DNA from: Biscogniauxia marginata
Taxonomy: Eukaryota > Ascomycota > Sordariomycetes > Xylariales > Xylariaceae
Length of the DNA stretch: 64,000 nt
NCBI GenBank assembly: GCA_022695795.1
Contig: MU404091.1
Coordinates: 296,838 to 360,837, forward strand
Direction of reading: 5' to 3'
The notes beneath the pieces are model-generated. The model saw only the letters and a program-made list of their open reading frames with translations. It searched no databases and was not told where the DNA came from. The position numbers were made by a program, and so were the translations under genes. This document shows positions 47,897-61,164 of the stretch, piece by piece; positions within the stretch are counted from its first letter, which is position 1, and each line of letters begins with the position of its first letter.

Positions 47897-48054
47897 TTTA
47901 TAATTATCACATTTTTAACTATTAAAAATCATTTACGTTATATCGAAATTAATTAATAATAATTATTATTTAAATCGTTTTATTTAATTTTATACTTTAA
48001 AAATTAAATATCTTTTTTATATTAAATATTTAGTTTTTTAAAACGTAATTTATA
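47897..48054. repeat. Copy of the palindrome-core sequence (first copy)
   Basis: This stretch is similar in the same orientation to about 49505-49660, including the hairpin of AAATAT/ATATTTA arms near 48005-48040. The differences are mostly transitions. The second copy forms the core of the large palindrome. Confidence 0.6.
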
Positions 48055-48169
48055 TTATTTAATTAAAATACGTAAAATTATAATTATATTTTTTATTTTT
48101 TATTTTTTAGGGTTTTTATTATTAATTAACTTAATTTAATAACCGAAAATATTATTTAAAACTCGAATT

Positions 48170-48214
48170 AACGTGTTTTATAAGCAAGTGAGCCACTTAC
48201 TTATAAGACATGTT
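48170..48214. repeat. Short palindrome, 21-bp arms
   Basis: The arm at 48170-48190 and the arm at 48194-48214 are inverted copies around a 3-bp centre (AGC), differing at three positions, all transitions. It could be the fused ends of a terminal-inverted-repeat element or a cruciform. It keeps more GC than its surroundings. Confidence 0.8.
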
Positions 48215-50185
48215 AATTATATTATTATTTATAAATAATATTATTTAAATAAATAATTTTTTTTTCTTGTTTTTATTATGTTATTAAAATAATAAATATC
48301 TTATTACGTAATTACGATGTAAAAGGTATTAAATAAAACTAAGCCTTTAGTTTTATATAATAATAAAAACCCTTTTAAACGCGTTTAAATAAACGAATTA
48401 ATTATTAAAAAGGTTTTTATAAAAACTTAAATATATATTAAAATTAATATAAATTAATACGTAATATAATTACGAAATATAATATTTAAAAGAAAAATAT
48501 ATATAATTAAAATAATTATTAAAATTAATATAATAATAATAAATATAAAACGATATAAATAATTATAATAAGTTTAATAAAATAATTAAAAATAAGTTAT
48601 AATTATTTTTTATTATTATATATTATTTTAATTAAAAACATTTCGTTTTATAATATCGCGATAACTTATTATTATTAAAAAGTAAAATTACGATGTTAAA
48701 TAATAACTAAATTATAAATAAGCTTAATATAAACTTTATAAAGCATTTTTATAAATATATAAAAAAAACGAAAAAAAACTACGCATCTCTTAATTTTAAA
48801 TAATTATAAAAGTTATTATTTTATTATTTTTAAAAATATCGTTATATTTTATATATTTAATTATTTATTATATAAGTTTTAACTTTTTAATTTCGTATAT
48901 TTTATTATTTATAAAGTTTAATAAACCGTTATTATATTTATATTATAAAAAAAGACTTTTTAATTAACTTTATAAAAACTTTTATTATTATAATAATTAT
49001 CTCGAATATATAAACTAAATTTTATATAATTAAATTAATTTTTAATTAAAAATTATTATTATATTATTTATATTTATATAAATAACGTATATATTTTTTC
49101 TTGATTTTAATATAAATTAAGTATTTTAAAAAACTAAAATATTAATAATAACTCGCGAGGTGTCTTTATAATTTAATTATATTATAAATAAAATTAAAAA
49201 GCATTAAAAAATTCTTTTATAAGTATTATAAATATTTATAATTAATTTATAAAAATATTTTATTATAAAATAAAACTATTTATTTTTAAAAAAATTTATA
49301 TTTTTAATAAGCGATATAAAATTAAAAAATAGTTATAAATAAAAGAATTATTTAATATAAAAAAAGTAACTTTATAAATTAAAAAATTAGTATTATAATT
49401 AATAATAAAAAAGGGAGGCCTCGAAAAAAGTAATAATTATAATATACGTATTTATATAATATATCTTATAAATAAATAAGTTATATAAATAAGTAAATTA
49501 GTTTTTATAACTTTTATAGTTTTAATTATTAAAAAATATTTACGCGATATTAAAATTAATTAATTATTATTATTATTCGAATTATCTCTTTTAATTTTAC
49601 GCTTTAAAAACTAAATACCTCTTTTATATTAAGTATTTAGTTTTTTAATACGTAATTTAAATCGATTAATTTATTATAATTTCTAAGTTAAAACCTTTTA
49701 AAATTAAAATAATAAATTAATAATAAATAAAATTAATTATAACTTTTAAAATTTAAATTATTAAATACTTTTTTATTTATTATATAAATATTATTAATTA
49801 TATTTTTATTTGTTATATAAATACGCATATTATAATTAATTTAATTATATATATTATATTGTTTTTATTTAGTTATTATTTTTAAGACCTTTTTTCTTTA
49901 TTATTAATTATATTTTTTATATTAAATGTTTTTATTTATAATTATTTATTTTTAGTTTTACGTCGTTTATTAAAAATATAATTTATTTTTTAAAAACAAG
50001 TAATTTTATTTTATAATAAAACTATTTTATATATTAATAATTTTATAATTTTATAAGTTAATTATAAATATTTATAATATTTATAAAATAATTTATTTAA
50101 TGCTTTTTAATTTTATTTATAATAAAATAAAATTATAATAACACTTTATAAGTGATGGTTAAATGACTAATTAATAGGGGACTTT

Positions 50186-50651
50186 TGTTACGACTCAACC
50201 ATGGGAAGGGGACATTCAACATGAGTATTAGGGGCACGGACCAGGGATGCCCGCCTTGTAAGCATGAGTAGGGAGTACGATCCTACGTCACGTGATATAG
50301 ATCCGACTTAATAAGTTGGATCTAAAAAGAGCTATATATAAAAGGATCCGAGTAGATAAGTCAGATCTAAAGGTATCCAATATACCAGACAGAGATTATA
50401 TATAAAAAAGAATTAATATAAAAAAGATAGGATTTTTTATGTATCTAGTTTTTAATTCTTTAGCTATTAATTTAAGATTATAATTACTTTTTGATATTAT
50501 AGTGAGAGTACTTTAAAACTTCTTTAATAAACATAACATTATAAATTAATTAAACTAATTTTAATTCATTATTACCTTTAAATTAAGAAAACTTAATACG
50601 TATTTACTTATGAAGTTAGTTAACTAGAAATATATAGGGAGGTTCATTATA
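50186..50651 (+). repeat. 5' LTR (466 bp)
   Basis: It starts TGTTACGACTCAACC and ends GGTTCATTATA. A TATA-like CTATATATAAAAGG lies near 50332-50345. Its first ~150 bp keeps CpA/TpG sites that are mutated in the 3' LTR. Confidence 0.92.
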
Positions 50652-50727
50652 TTTTAATAGCTCCTTAATTAATATTTAACATTAGTTTAAGAGGAGGGAC
50701 TTTTAGTTAAATAGTCCCAAGATAAAC

Positions 50728-53700
50728 ATGCCCCTTAAAACTAAAAAGTAACAAGAAAAAAAATAAATAAGAGAATAATAATTAATAAGTTTTTAAACGA
50801 AAGCTTTAAGTCTTTTTACGGTATAATAAAAAGGTTTAAAGGAATTAATACAAGAGTTTATTATAATTATAACTAAAAAAGAGTTATAAGAGGACACCTC
50901 GGAAGCTCAACACGAAGAATCATTTAAGGAAGAAGAAGAGGAGGAAGAAATACTTAAAGAATAAGTAAAATAATTCTTATTTCTTAAAGATAAATAACTA
51001 AAATTACTTTTAAACGATAACGACCCTAATAACTTAAACGACGAAGATAATATGATAACTCTCGATATAAAGGATTTTAAACTTATTATACTTGGTAAAT
51101 ATAATAGGTTAAGTAATCTAAAGGAATTTTTAATTTAAGCCGGAACCTATTTACGGTTCTATTATGAAATAATTACTACTAAAGAATAAAAGGTTTTTAC
51201 GGTATCTTAACTCCTCGCCGGAACCGCTTTAACCTGGTTTTAACTAATGTTAAAGAATTATCTAGAAAATGGATTAAACGCTTAAAAAGACACGAAGAAA
51301 GTCTTTAAGAATTATAAAGAGTTTAAAAAACAATTTAAGTCTATGTTTAGCAATTTAATTATTAAGTAATAAGCCGAAACTCGATTTTATAAATTACGAC
51401 AAAATAAAAAGGCTTTAAACTACATTATTAAGTTTAAAAAACTCGCAAACTAGTTATAATTACTTATTAAAAGCCTATATTACTTATTTTATTAAGGATT
51501 AAAGAACTATATAAAGAATAAGTTATATAAAATAAACCTATATAAAGAAAGAAACTTAGGAAAGTTTAATAACTACGTTATAATGGCAATTACTATTAAT
51601 AACGAGAATTTCGAATAGTACCTTAAAAAGAAAAAGACGGTATAATAAAGAAATGGCGATTAGCTAAAGAGAGGAAATTACAAAAGCGGTGCCGGAACCA
51701 GGAAAGGCACTAGAACTAAATCAAACCCCATTAAAATTAACGTCGTTTAAAAGGAATAAAAAAACGAGATAAATTAATTATTAAGTGTTTTAATTATAAA
51801 AAAAAAAGACATTATAAAAACGAGTGCCGAAGTCCTAAGAAATAAGAACTAAAAACAGGAGGGATTTCTTAATTTAAGAAAAGAGCTACCGAGGTAAGGG
51901 TTTAATTTAAAAATAACAAAGAAGTAAATTAAGTATTTATTATTAGTATTATTAAGGTAGAGAAAATCGAGAAGGCCCTTATAAAAAGAGTTTATAAATC
52001 TTATTAAATTAACCGTAAGGACTATTTAAAAAATGACTACTTATATTTAAGATATTTTACATTAAAATAAGCTAAATAAGGATATAACGAAGGCGAATTA
52101 TTATATAAATATAATAACTACAAACTAAGATACGACTTAGGAATTGAGTTAAACCATAATAATTTACATTAAAACTATTATAACAACGATAAATGCGGAA
52201 CTTATTAAGGAAAAAGCTAGTATAATAGCTTAAATTAGAGGTTTTATATAAATAATAGTTGTAATGTTTATTAGAGCTTAAGGGAATATATATTATTATA
52301 TTGGAGCTTTTATATTAACGACGCTTATTAAGTATATAAAAGTTCTAAGGATAAAGCCGGTTATTATCTTTAAAAACTAGAAAGTGATAACATAAAAGAA
52401 AATAAGTGTATTTATGATAATATCTTACGATGGTTACATTACTTTAAAGTATGTTATCTTTATTTAAGTTCTGAAAAAAGTAACAAAGCAATTATTAAAG
52501 GTTATATGTGTTATACTTTAGTACTATGCGACGTACACGACTTGCTTGGAGCAGGTTTCGAAAAAGACGAGATTAAGGAAGAATTATAAGAATTATAAAA
52601 GGGATTATATTTTTTATAATGGTTTAAAGAACGAACTAAATATGACATTAATTTGTTCGGCTTTATAGGAAAATACTTAATAGAACGATAAGTAAAAACA
52701 TGTGCGATTAAACGGGGCTATAAATGAATTATTAAAGTATACCTTAAAAAAAGAGGAAAATTTTTAAAAATTAATATAAACTTAAAAGGAGATATCGAGA
52801 TACCCCTAGTAAATAAACTCAAGAATTATTTATTTTATTTAAGGATAATTTAGAACTTTAAAAAATTCTAAGTTAATAAAATAAACTTGGGTTATAAAAG
52901 GGCTCTCGAAGAAGAATTAAAGTTTTAATGTATAAAGTTTTATATAAAGAATAGACTTTTTACCCCTTATTATATAAAGGGTAATTAGAGAGACTATTTA
53001 AATAATAATTACTAGAAATACGCTTTTATAAAAGCTTAAGAATGAAAGGACATCCGGGTTATAATAACTAAAAGAAAATCAAAAGAGAAGGGATATGAAA
53101 GACTAAAAAACAGTAAAGGTTTTCGTTAGTAAGGCAGCGAGAAGCCATAAATAGCAAGTCTTTATATAAAGTCTAGTCGGGACTCGATAATACTATTAAA
53201 ACAAGAATTAAATATAATAAAAGGGAATATAAAGTCCTTATAAACTTAAGAATAAACAAGAGTTATATCTTAATTAAGATAACTTAGAAAAACAAGATAT
53301 TATAAATATATAAATAAAATCTATATTAACTATAAAATTTCGAAGGATACATATCTAGTTACGAGAATAATAAAGTATTAAGAAAGATAGTCCCTCTCTT
53401 AATAACCATTTAAAGACACCCTAAGCAAGTCATTTTTAATATTATATATATATTAAATCATAATATGATATTAAGGATAAATTGGCTTAAAAGAAGTAAT
53501 CCACGGATAAATTTCGAGATAAACACGTTTTATTAAAATTAAAAACAAAAGAAATTAATCATTACGAGTTATAAGATAAGTACTATAAATAACTTTAAAG
53601 AAATAAATACAAAAACAAAACATATCGCTTATATAATTTAAGTAACCAAACTTAAAAATTTAACGAAAAGAGTACCGCGTAAATACCTCCGTTTCTATAA

Positions 53701-56460
53701 ATTATTTAAAGATAAAACAAAAGAAGAATTACCAAAACATAGCTAATAAAATCATTAAATTCACTTTAAAGAAGGAAAACAGCCGAAATTGTTTTTAGTG
53801 TATTTTATAAATTAGGAAAAATAAAGAGCACTATAAAAAGGAATCTAAGAGGATTTTGATAAAGGATATATTCGAGAATTAAAATCCTCGTTAAGATACC
53901 CGGTAATCATAGTACTTAAAGTAAACAAAAATAGGAAGTAACATGTCGATAAAGAAGGAAACCTAGTGTAGCGACGAATAATCGACTACCGACACCTCAA
54001 TGAAATAACCAAGAAAAACGGGTATTCGTTACCACTAATAAAACTCATAAAAAAACAAATTAGTAAGGCCTAAATCTTTATAGTATTAAACCTTCGCGAT
54101 GGATATTATATAATTAGAATGGCTAAAAGATATAAATAATATATAGCTTTTTAAATAATATATGGATATTATAAGTACAAAGTTATACTATTTAAACTTA
54201 TTAACGCACCCGTTACATTTTAACATATAATTATAATAATTCTTTATAAGTTTCTAGATAAATTTGTATTTATTTATCTAGACGATATACTAATTTACTT
54301 AAAAAACGAGAAGAAGTATAAGGAATATATAAAGCAAGTGTTAAAAGCCCTGGAAAAAGTGAACCTACTTATCCATTTAATTAAAAGTAAATGGCATATT
54401 AAAAAACTAGACTATTTAGGGTTTATAATAAATCCAGGAGAAATCTATATTTAAAAGAGAAAAATAATAGTAATTAAGGATTAATTAGAACTTAAGAGTG
54501 TCATAAACGTATATATATTTCTTGGCTTTATTAATTATATTAAACAACTTATTAAAAATTTCGGGCGTATTACTAAACTATTAACAAAACTAACTACCTT
54601 AACGAAAATAAAAAAGGTTTTCTATTTTACTAAAAAAGCTAGGCAGGCTTTTCAGTAATTAAAGGAAGTTATAACTAGTGAGGTTATATGTAAACTTCTA
54701 AATAAAAATAAAAAGAAACGACTAAGGATAAACGCCTTAAATTTCGTTATTAAAGTAGTTCTAGAGCAATTAAAAAACAATAAGAAATAGTACCTAGTCG
54801 TGTACCTATTTAAAGCACTATATAATGTTAAATTGAATTATTAGATTTATAACAAGGAACTATTAATAGTTATTAAAACACTAAAAAAATAGGAATTATA
54901 GCTTAATAAAATAAAGGAACCTATTAATATTTATTTAAATTATAAAAACTTTATATAATTTATAATAATATAAACACTTAATTAGAAACACAAGCGTTAA
55001 ATAATTTTCTTATTTAAGTTTAATTTTAAAATCTAACATATTAAGGGAAAAGAAAATATTTAAATAGATCTTTTTAATAAAAAGGGAGATTATAAATTAA
55101 AAATCAATAAAAAAGATATCTAAATGTTTAAGTAATAAAATAACGGATTAGTTGTATTAGTTTATATGTAAATTAACATAAAAGACTGGAAATAACGTTT
55201 TAAGGAAAATTATAGTTAAAAGGAAAAATAATTACAATCTCAACAAGGATTTAGCGATGAACTTCTTTCGTATAAGGAAAAGGTATATATATTAAAACAG
55301 GTATAAGACAAATTCGTTAAAAAATTTCACAAATATTCTCTATATAGCTACTAAGGGATTTTCAAAATAATGAAACGACTTTAGGAAGAATTTAACTTTC
55401 TAGGAATACGATAAACAGTTAAAAGATCCTATTATAAGAGTACTTTATAATAGTATATAGGTAATTATTAATAGATTCACGAAATATGCCTACTTCTTAT
55501 TATTTAACAAATCAAGCATAATAAAATAATTAGCCTTTAATTTTTTAAGAAAGTACGTTAATAAATATAGGTTACTTAAACGCGTTGTTTTAAATAGAAA
55601 TAAGTTATTTACGTTAAAATTTTGGATTAGCTTAATAAAACAAATAAGAATTAAATAAAAGTTATTTATAACGTATTACCCTTAAATAAACGGGTAAATA
55701 AAGAAATTAAACTAAATAATGGAATAATATTTACGAAACTATATTAATTGAGAAATAAATAACTAGGTAGAATTACTATTAATAGCTTAAATAGTATATA
55801 ATACTTCGATTAATAAAGACATAAAAATGTCATTACACGAGGCAGTGTACAGGTAAAAAACAGAAGCCTAAAAACAACCGATTAAACTCATAAAAGCACT
55901 AAGAGTCGAAATAAAAGCCCTAAAAGTAGAAGTACTATCCGAAAAGATCTAAGTAATATAATAATAATTATAGAAAGAATTATAATTTATTTAAAATAAA
56001 ATGACAAAGTATTATAATAAAAGAAAAATTAAGGGACCAATTTTTAAGAGAAGAAATATGGTTTACTTACTTCGTTAACGTCAAGACGTAATATTAAAAA
56101 TACCTTAAATTAAAACAAAGTAACCTAGCAAAAAACTTAAATTCAAGAAATTAAGACTATATAAAATTAAAAAGGTTATTTCGAAAGTTAATTATAAGCT
56201 AGTATTACTAAAAAGATCTAGAATATATTTTGTATTTCATGTTTCGCTTTTAAAACTAGCATTAAATAACGTTATACTAGAAAACCAACTAGAATTTAAG
56301 GAAAACCTTAATAAGTACGAAGTAGAAAAAATATTGGATTTAAAATAGATTAGAGGATAATTATAATATTTTGTTAAATAGGAAGGTTACCCACCCGAGA
56401 AGAATACTTAGGAACTTCTTAAACACTTAAAAAACCTAACGAAAAAACTTGCGAACTTTT
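50728..56460 (+). pseudogene. Degenerate gag-pol of the chromovirus
   Basis: The frame can be followed only in pieces because of RIP stops. Landmarks: a first ATG at 50728 (MPLKTKK, then TAA); a CCHC zinc-knuckle relic at 51786-51827, where the second Cys codon now reads Tyr; a protease-like stretch VLINLRINKSYILI near 53235-53280, where the catalytic Asp position reads Asn; the reverse transcriptase motif YLDDILIY at about 54275-54298, still intact; an RNase H-like INALNFVIKVVLEQL near 54728-54775; integrase core pieces VIINRFTKYAYF at 55461-55496 and VVLNRNKLFT near 55584-55613, with Asn at both expected Asp positions; and a C-terminal chromodomain relic near 56313-56441 (YEVEKILD, then YFVK-stop-EGYPPEKNT). 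Several of these Asp-to-Asn changes are G-to-A transitions. Confidence 0.88.
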
Positions 56461-57140
56461 ACCGATAAAACCTGGATCGGTTAAAAAGGCTTGAAATTCA
56501 GGGTTTTAATTTAAGAAAAATAAGTTAAAAAAGGGGACGACCTTGGAAATAATTCTAGCTTACTCGACTAAAAATTGTTATTCGACTTAAAAACATTCTT
56601 ATTCCTCTTTTAAACGCTCTTGCTTTTCTAGTTTATTTAGGTTTTAAAAATTACGTTATAATATTTTTAAACCTTTTTTTTTAATAACGCCTTTTAAAGG
56701 CGAACGCGTTTTATTCGGGAAATAAATTCGGCTATTTCGGATTGGATTCAGGAAAGAACGGAGGCTATCTTAAATTATAAGCGAAAAAGAGATTCTTTGG
56801 CTTGTTATTTTTAGAGGGATAATCGCTTTTTATTATTATTTAAACGATTAAAGGAATTTAAAGGGATTCTTAAACCATTATATTAGGCCTTTTAATGAAT
56901 ATATTTACTACATTTTCTTAACTCTTTAATAGTTATAACACATTTTAATTAATAATTAAAACAATATAAATAGGGTATAATGTCGATATTAACGCCGCAG
57001 TTTTCAATATAATAAGTAAAGGCGTCGCGTTTTTTTTTTTTGGTTTATACGAGGGCGTTTAAAAATTCGATTATTAGATATATTAAGGGAAATAAATAAA
57101 AAAAAATATTTATAAATAATCTTTGGGACAAAGAATTCTA

Positions 57141-57154
57141 AAGAAGAAAAATAG
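57141..57154 (+). other. Polypurine tract
   Basis: AAGAAGAAAAATAG directly abuts the 3' LTR, the usual plus-strand priming position for LTR retroelements. The tRNA primer site after the 5' LTR cannot be identified confidently because of mutation. Confidence 0.6.
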
Positions 57155-57620
57155 TGTTACGACTTAACTATGGGAAGGGGATATTTAATATAGGTATTAA
57201 GGGCACGGACTAGGGATGCCCGCTTTATAAGTATAAATAAGGAGTACAATCTTACGTCACATAATATAGATCCGACTTAATAAGTTGGATTTAAAAGGAG
57301 CTATATATAAAAGAATCCGAGTGGATAAATTAAATCCAAAAGTATTTAACATATTAAATAGAGATTATATATAAAAAAGAATTAATATAAGAAAAATGAG
57401 ATTTCTTATATATTTAGTTCTTAATTCTTTAGTTATTAATTTAAGATTATAGTCACTTTTTAATATTATAATAAAAGTACCTTGAAACCTTTTTAACGAA
57501 TATAACATTATAAATTAATTAAACCAATTTTAACCTATTATTACCTTTAAATCAAGAAAACCTAGTACGTATTTACTTGTGAAGTCAGTTGACTAAGAAC
57601 ACATAAGGAGGTTCGTCACA
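57155..57620 (+). repeat. 3' LTR (466 bp)
   Basis: It has the same length as the 5' LTR. It starts TGTTACGACTTAAC and ends GGTTCGTCACA, followed by the ACTTT duplication. Its last ~100 bp is less mutated than the matching part of the 5' LTR. The differences between LTRs are nearly all transitions. Confidence 0.92.
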
Positions 57621-60167
57621 ACTTTGTCCTTACCGTTTATAAAAAGACGTCGATTTACAACGTCTTTTTAAATAAATAGTCTTCTCTTTAAATATAAATA
57701 TATATCATCTCACCATTACACCTTTACTTCACTAGTTATTTGCATTATTCACTTATTTGCTTTATTTACGTATATACTTACTAATAATAAGTTATTATAA
57801 ATGTTTTAACTTTTTAAAATAATTAATTTAATTACGTAAAACTTAATTTATATATTTAAAATAATTATCGTAATAATAAATATTTTTATAATGTAATTAT
57901 TATATACCTTTTTAAAACATTAAAATATATAAAATCGAGAAATTATAATTTATATAATAAATAATTAAGTATATAAAGTATAATAATATTAAGTTTTTTA
58001 TAATATTTTTCGAATTTTATAAAATAATAATTTTTATAACTATTTAAAATTAATAAACGTTTAAAACTTTATATTTAATTTTTAATATAAAAATCGAAAT
58101 GCTTTATAAATTTTATATTAAGTTTATTTATTATTTAATTATTATTTAACTTTTTAATTTTACAGCCATAGTGTTGGTGTTTAGCTTCTCTACACCAAAA
58201 TCTGAGTGATCTCACTAATTAATCGCTTAAAATCAGGGGCCGACCCGCTTATTTTGAAGTCCCCCCCACCTTTTTTGGGTTACACGTTTATGCGTGGCGG
58301 TTGGGGCCGACTCGGGCCGCTTGCGCGGATGCGGTGTTGTTTTTTATTGGTTACGCGGAGACGAACTATAGTCTTATCTACGGCACGGATGTGGCTTACG
58401 CGGTCTATGTTTTATCGAGGCTATTTAGTTTTATAGTAATACGTTGTATTTTCTTTATATAGATTATTTACTTCCGAATATGATAATTCGTTTTTGTTTT
58501 TTTTACTTAGCCTATTTACTTATTAGTTATCTCTTATATATATTATTTATACGGTGGGTTCGTATAAACTCTTATTATTTATTTAGTTCTATATATCCGG
58601 CCTTTTAATATGTGATTATTAATTAATCGTTTTCGTATTAATACCTACTATATCCTTAAATATTATTAATTCTCGAGCTTATTAGTTTTATACGTATATA
58701 TATTTAATAGTTACCCTTTTTCTTGTTTGTGGTTTAATTATTACTATTCTCGTTTTTGTTTATATAAATAAGTAATATGCCCTATTTTATATCTACTTCA
58801 ACGTCCCGTTCTTTGTTTCCCACGTTATTTATATTATTTTTATTTCCTCTTCTTGTTAAAATAGCGGGGTTTAATAATTATTATTAACAGTGCTAGGTTC
58901 CTTTTCGCGTTTATCGCACTGTTATAAACCCCCCGTGTTTTACTTGTGTTGCAGCCTCTATCCGGCTTGACTAAATATATATAAAGGCTTTCGATTAAGA
59001 TATCGGCGTTTTGAGTATCGTCGTTATTCACGGCCTCGAGCGTTATACGGCTTAATTTGATACACAGGTTATCGGCGCCGATATTACTAGCGTTATTAAG
59101 TTTAAAATTACGCGTTTTATAAAGGGTGAGGGTAACGTGTTATATTGGGATTACCCCTTAATTACCCCTTTAAAAAACCGTTTATATTATTTTATTAACG
59201 TGGATTAAACCGATATCGATTTTAATTTGTAGTTTTTAAATAGTAATTTTCTAGGGTTTATCGATTTTTTAATAAAGGGTCCATATTCTCGGTAGTTTAT
59301 TTAGATGCGCCGTCGTTATTTTTCTTAGTAACGTCGTATTTATCCGTTACCGCGACTAGTAACTCCGGCTCGCCTCGTTAAGTTAAAGCGTTCTCGTTTT
59401 ATACCTTAATTTCCGACTACCTTCATTATTATTAACACGGTTAAGGTTTAAAAGCGGTAATACCTTACAGATTTAGTTAAGGCCGACGGCGTTATTTTTA
59501 ACTTAATAATGCTAAGCAAAACTTCGCTTAATATATATAATTATTAACCCGGCGTCGGAAAAATAATAAAATAAAAATAATTAAGAATATTAATAATGCT
59601 TTTATTAATTATAATATGTATATTAAGAATAACAATATAAAATTCTTATTATTTAAAATTAATTCTTTTACGAGTATTTATCGTAGTAATAATAAGGTTT
59701 TTTTTCGAGGCTTAAATGTCTCGATAAAACTTTGTATGTCGAGATTTTGTAGTATACGTATTTTAGCTTAATAGAGCATTGCGCCGCGGACTTATTTTGT
59801 TTTTAGCGTGTTTAAGGTTAATAATTGGCGTGTTGCGAAGGTAGCTAGTACTAGGTTTTTAGGTGCGGGGTTTAATCGAGTCGGGGATACGTCGTTTAGG
59901 ATTAGTTCATTTACGGTTACAGCGGGGTTTTTTCCTTTTTCGGAAAATGATACTCGGCCTTTTTATTTTCGTTTTATAAATAAGAAGTAATAACTTAATA
60001 TTGTTTTAAATCGGTATTATTATTTTCGCGTTAAGTTTTAGTTATAGTTTTTTATTTTTTTTATTTAGTTATTTATTAATCGAGTTATAAAGGCTCGTAA
60101 TAATAAAACGAATAAGTTTTATTAAATTAAGAAAAAGAGTATTATAAAATATAATTTTCACGTTATA

Positions 60168-60476
60168 ATGTTGATTTACGTATTTTTTTTTATTGTTAAA
60201 AAGTCTATTCGTGATGAGGTAAATAGTATTATAGCCAAAATGAAAAGGATAAATACGGATGAGGAGTTTAGACCCTCGAAGCGGAAGGCGGATGAAGAGA
60301 TTTCGAATAGTGAGAATAAGAGGCCTAAATATAAGCGCATAGCTATTTTTACTTTTCGGTTTAAAATGCGACCTTTATTTGGGATTTCGGAGATTACTAG
60401 CGGTTTAACTAGTAATAACCCTAATGTTATTCTTCTCGCTTTAAAGGTTCGGGATTTATTTATTTTTATTTATTAG
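60168..60476 (+). pseudogene. Surviving 102-codon frame in the RIP block
   Basis: An open frame in otherwise stop-rich DNA. It has a lysine/arginine-rich part resembling a nuclear localisation signal (PSKRKADEE, then ENKRPKYKR), followed by FGISEITSGLTSNNPNV. The family is unknown. It probably belongs to a degraded mobile element rather than a host gene. Confidence 0.3.
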
Positions 60477-61164
60477 GTTTAAGAGAATGTTATGTTTATA
60501 AATAAGATTAACATTAAAAAATAACCGCCTTTTTATAACATTTTTTTTAATAAAGATAATAATTAATTTTTAAAGTTTTATATTTTTAATTTATTTAATG
60601 AAATTTTTATTTTTATTTTTTTATACTTCGAAGTTGTTATTAGCTTTTATCTCCTCGATGAATTAATTAAGAGCCTTCGTTTAACTATTTAAGGTGTAAG
60701 GTTCTTTTCGTTTAATGAAAAGTGGAGATTTAATCTCCATAAATATGTAGTTTCTTTTTAACTATTTCACGTTTATCTCAGGGTAGTCTTTAAGATCCTA
60801 GTTAAAGATATATATATATAGTAAAGCCTAGTTTATGAAACTTGCGAAGCGCATGTATTTATTTATCACTAAAAAAGCGACTTAATATCCCAGTATTTAC
60901 TTGTAAAACTAGTCGAGCCCCTTGCTATTTAAAGGGATGTTATTTACGACGATGTAGTTAATATTTTCGTTTATTAATGCGGCGTTTTATACCCCTGCTA
61001 TGTAATAATGGGGGCCGAGAAATCGGGCCTATATCGTTTTAAAAAGGCGGGTCTCTCCGTATATATATAATATGCGGGGTCGTTTTAATAAATGTTAGCG
61101 CTATACTTTTTATAAGACCGCGAGTGAGTCTTTACCGATTCGTTAAAACGTATCTTTTTAAATG

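Larger units (their letters stand above)
50186..57620 (+). mobile_element. Ty3/gypsy chromovirus LTR retrotransposon, RIP-inactivated
   Basis: A full-length element of 7435 bp is bounded by two 466-bp LTRs that begin TGTTACGACT and end TCGTCACA in the 3' copy (RIP-altered to TCATTATA in the 5' copy). The 5-bp direct repeat ACTTT at 50181-50185 and 57621-57625 is a target-site duplication. A purine tract precedes the 3' LTR. Internal order: a gag-like part with zinc-knuckle remnant, then protease, reverse transcriptase, RNase H, integrase and chromodomain, which is the chromovirus order. Many TAA/TAG codons make it non-autonomous. It sits in the right arm of the inverted repeat. Confidence 0.93.
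48683..58162. repeat. Large RIP-mutated inverted repeat, split by an LTR retroelement
   Basis: Three pairs of segments match as reverse complements. 48683-49070 pairs with about 57780-58162 (both read GTTAAATAATAA... and ...TTTATAAAGCATTT). 49163-49495 pairs with about 49780-50150 (both contain ATAAATAAAATTAAAAAGCA). A central hairpin AAAACTAAATAC/GTATTTAGTTTT lies at about 49606-49645. The arms are collinear about a centre near 49625 once the retroelement 50186-57620 is removed. The original structure was then about 2.0 kb with arms of roughly 0.95-1.1 kb. Differences between arms are mostly transitions plus indels, such as about 25 bp extra near 50015-50040. It may be a foldback element or two head-to-head copies. 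Confidence 0.75.
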
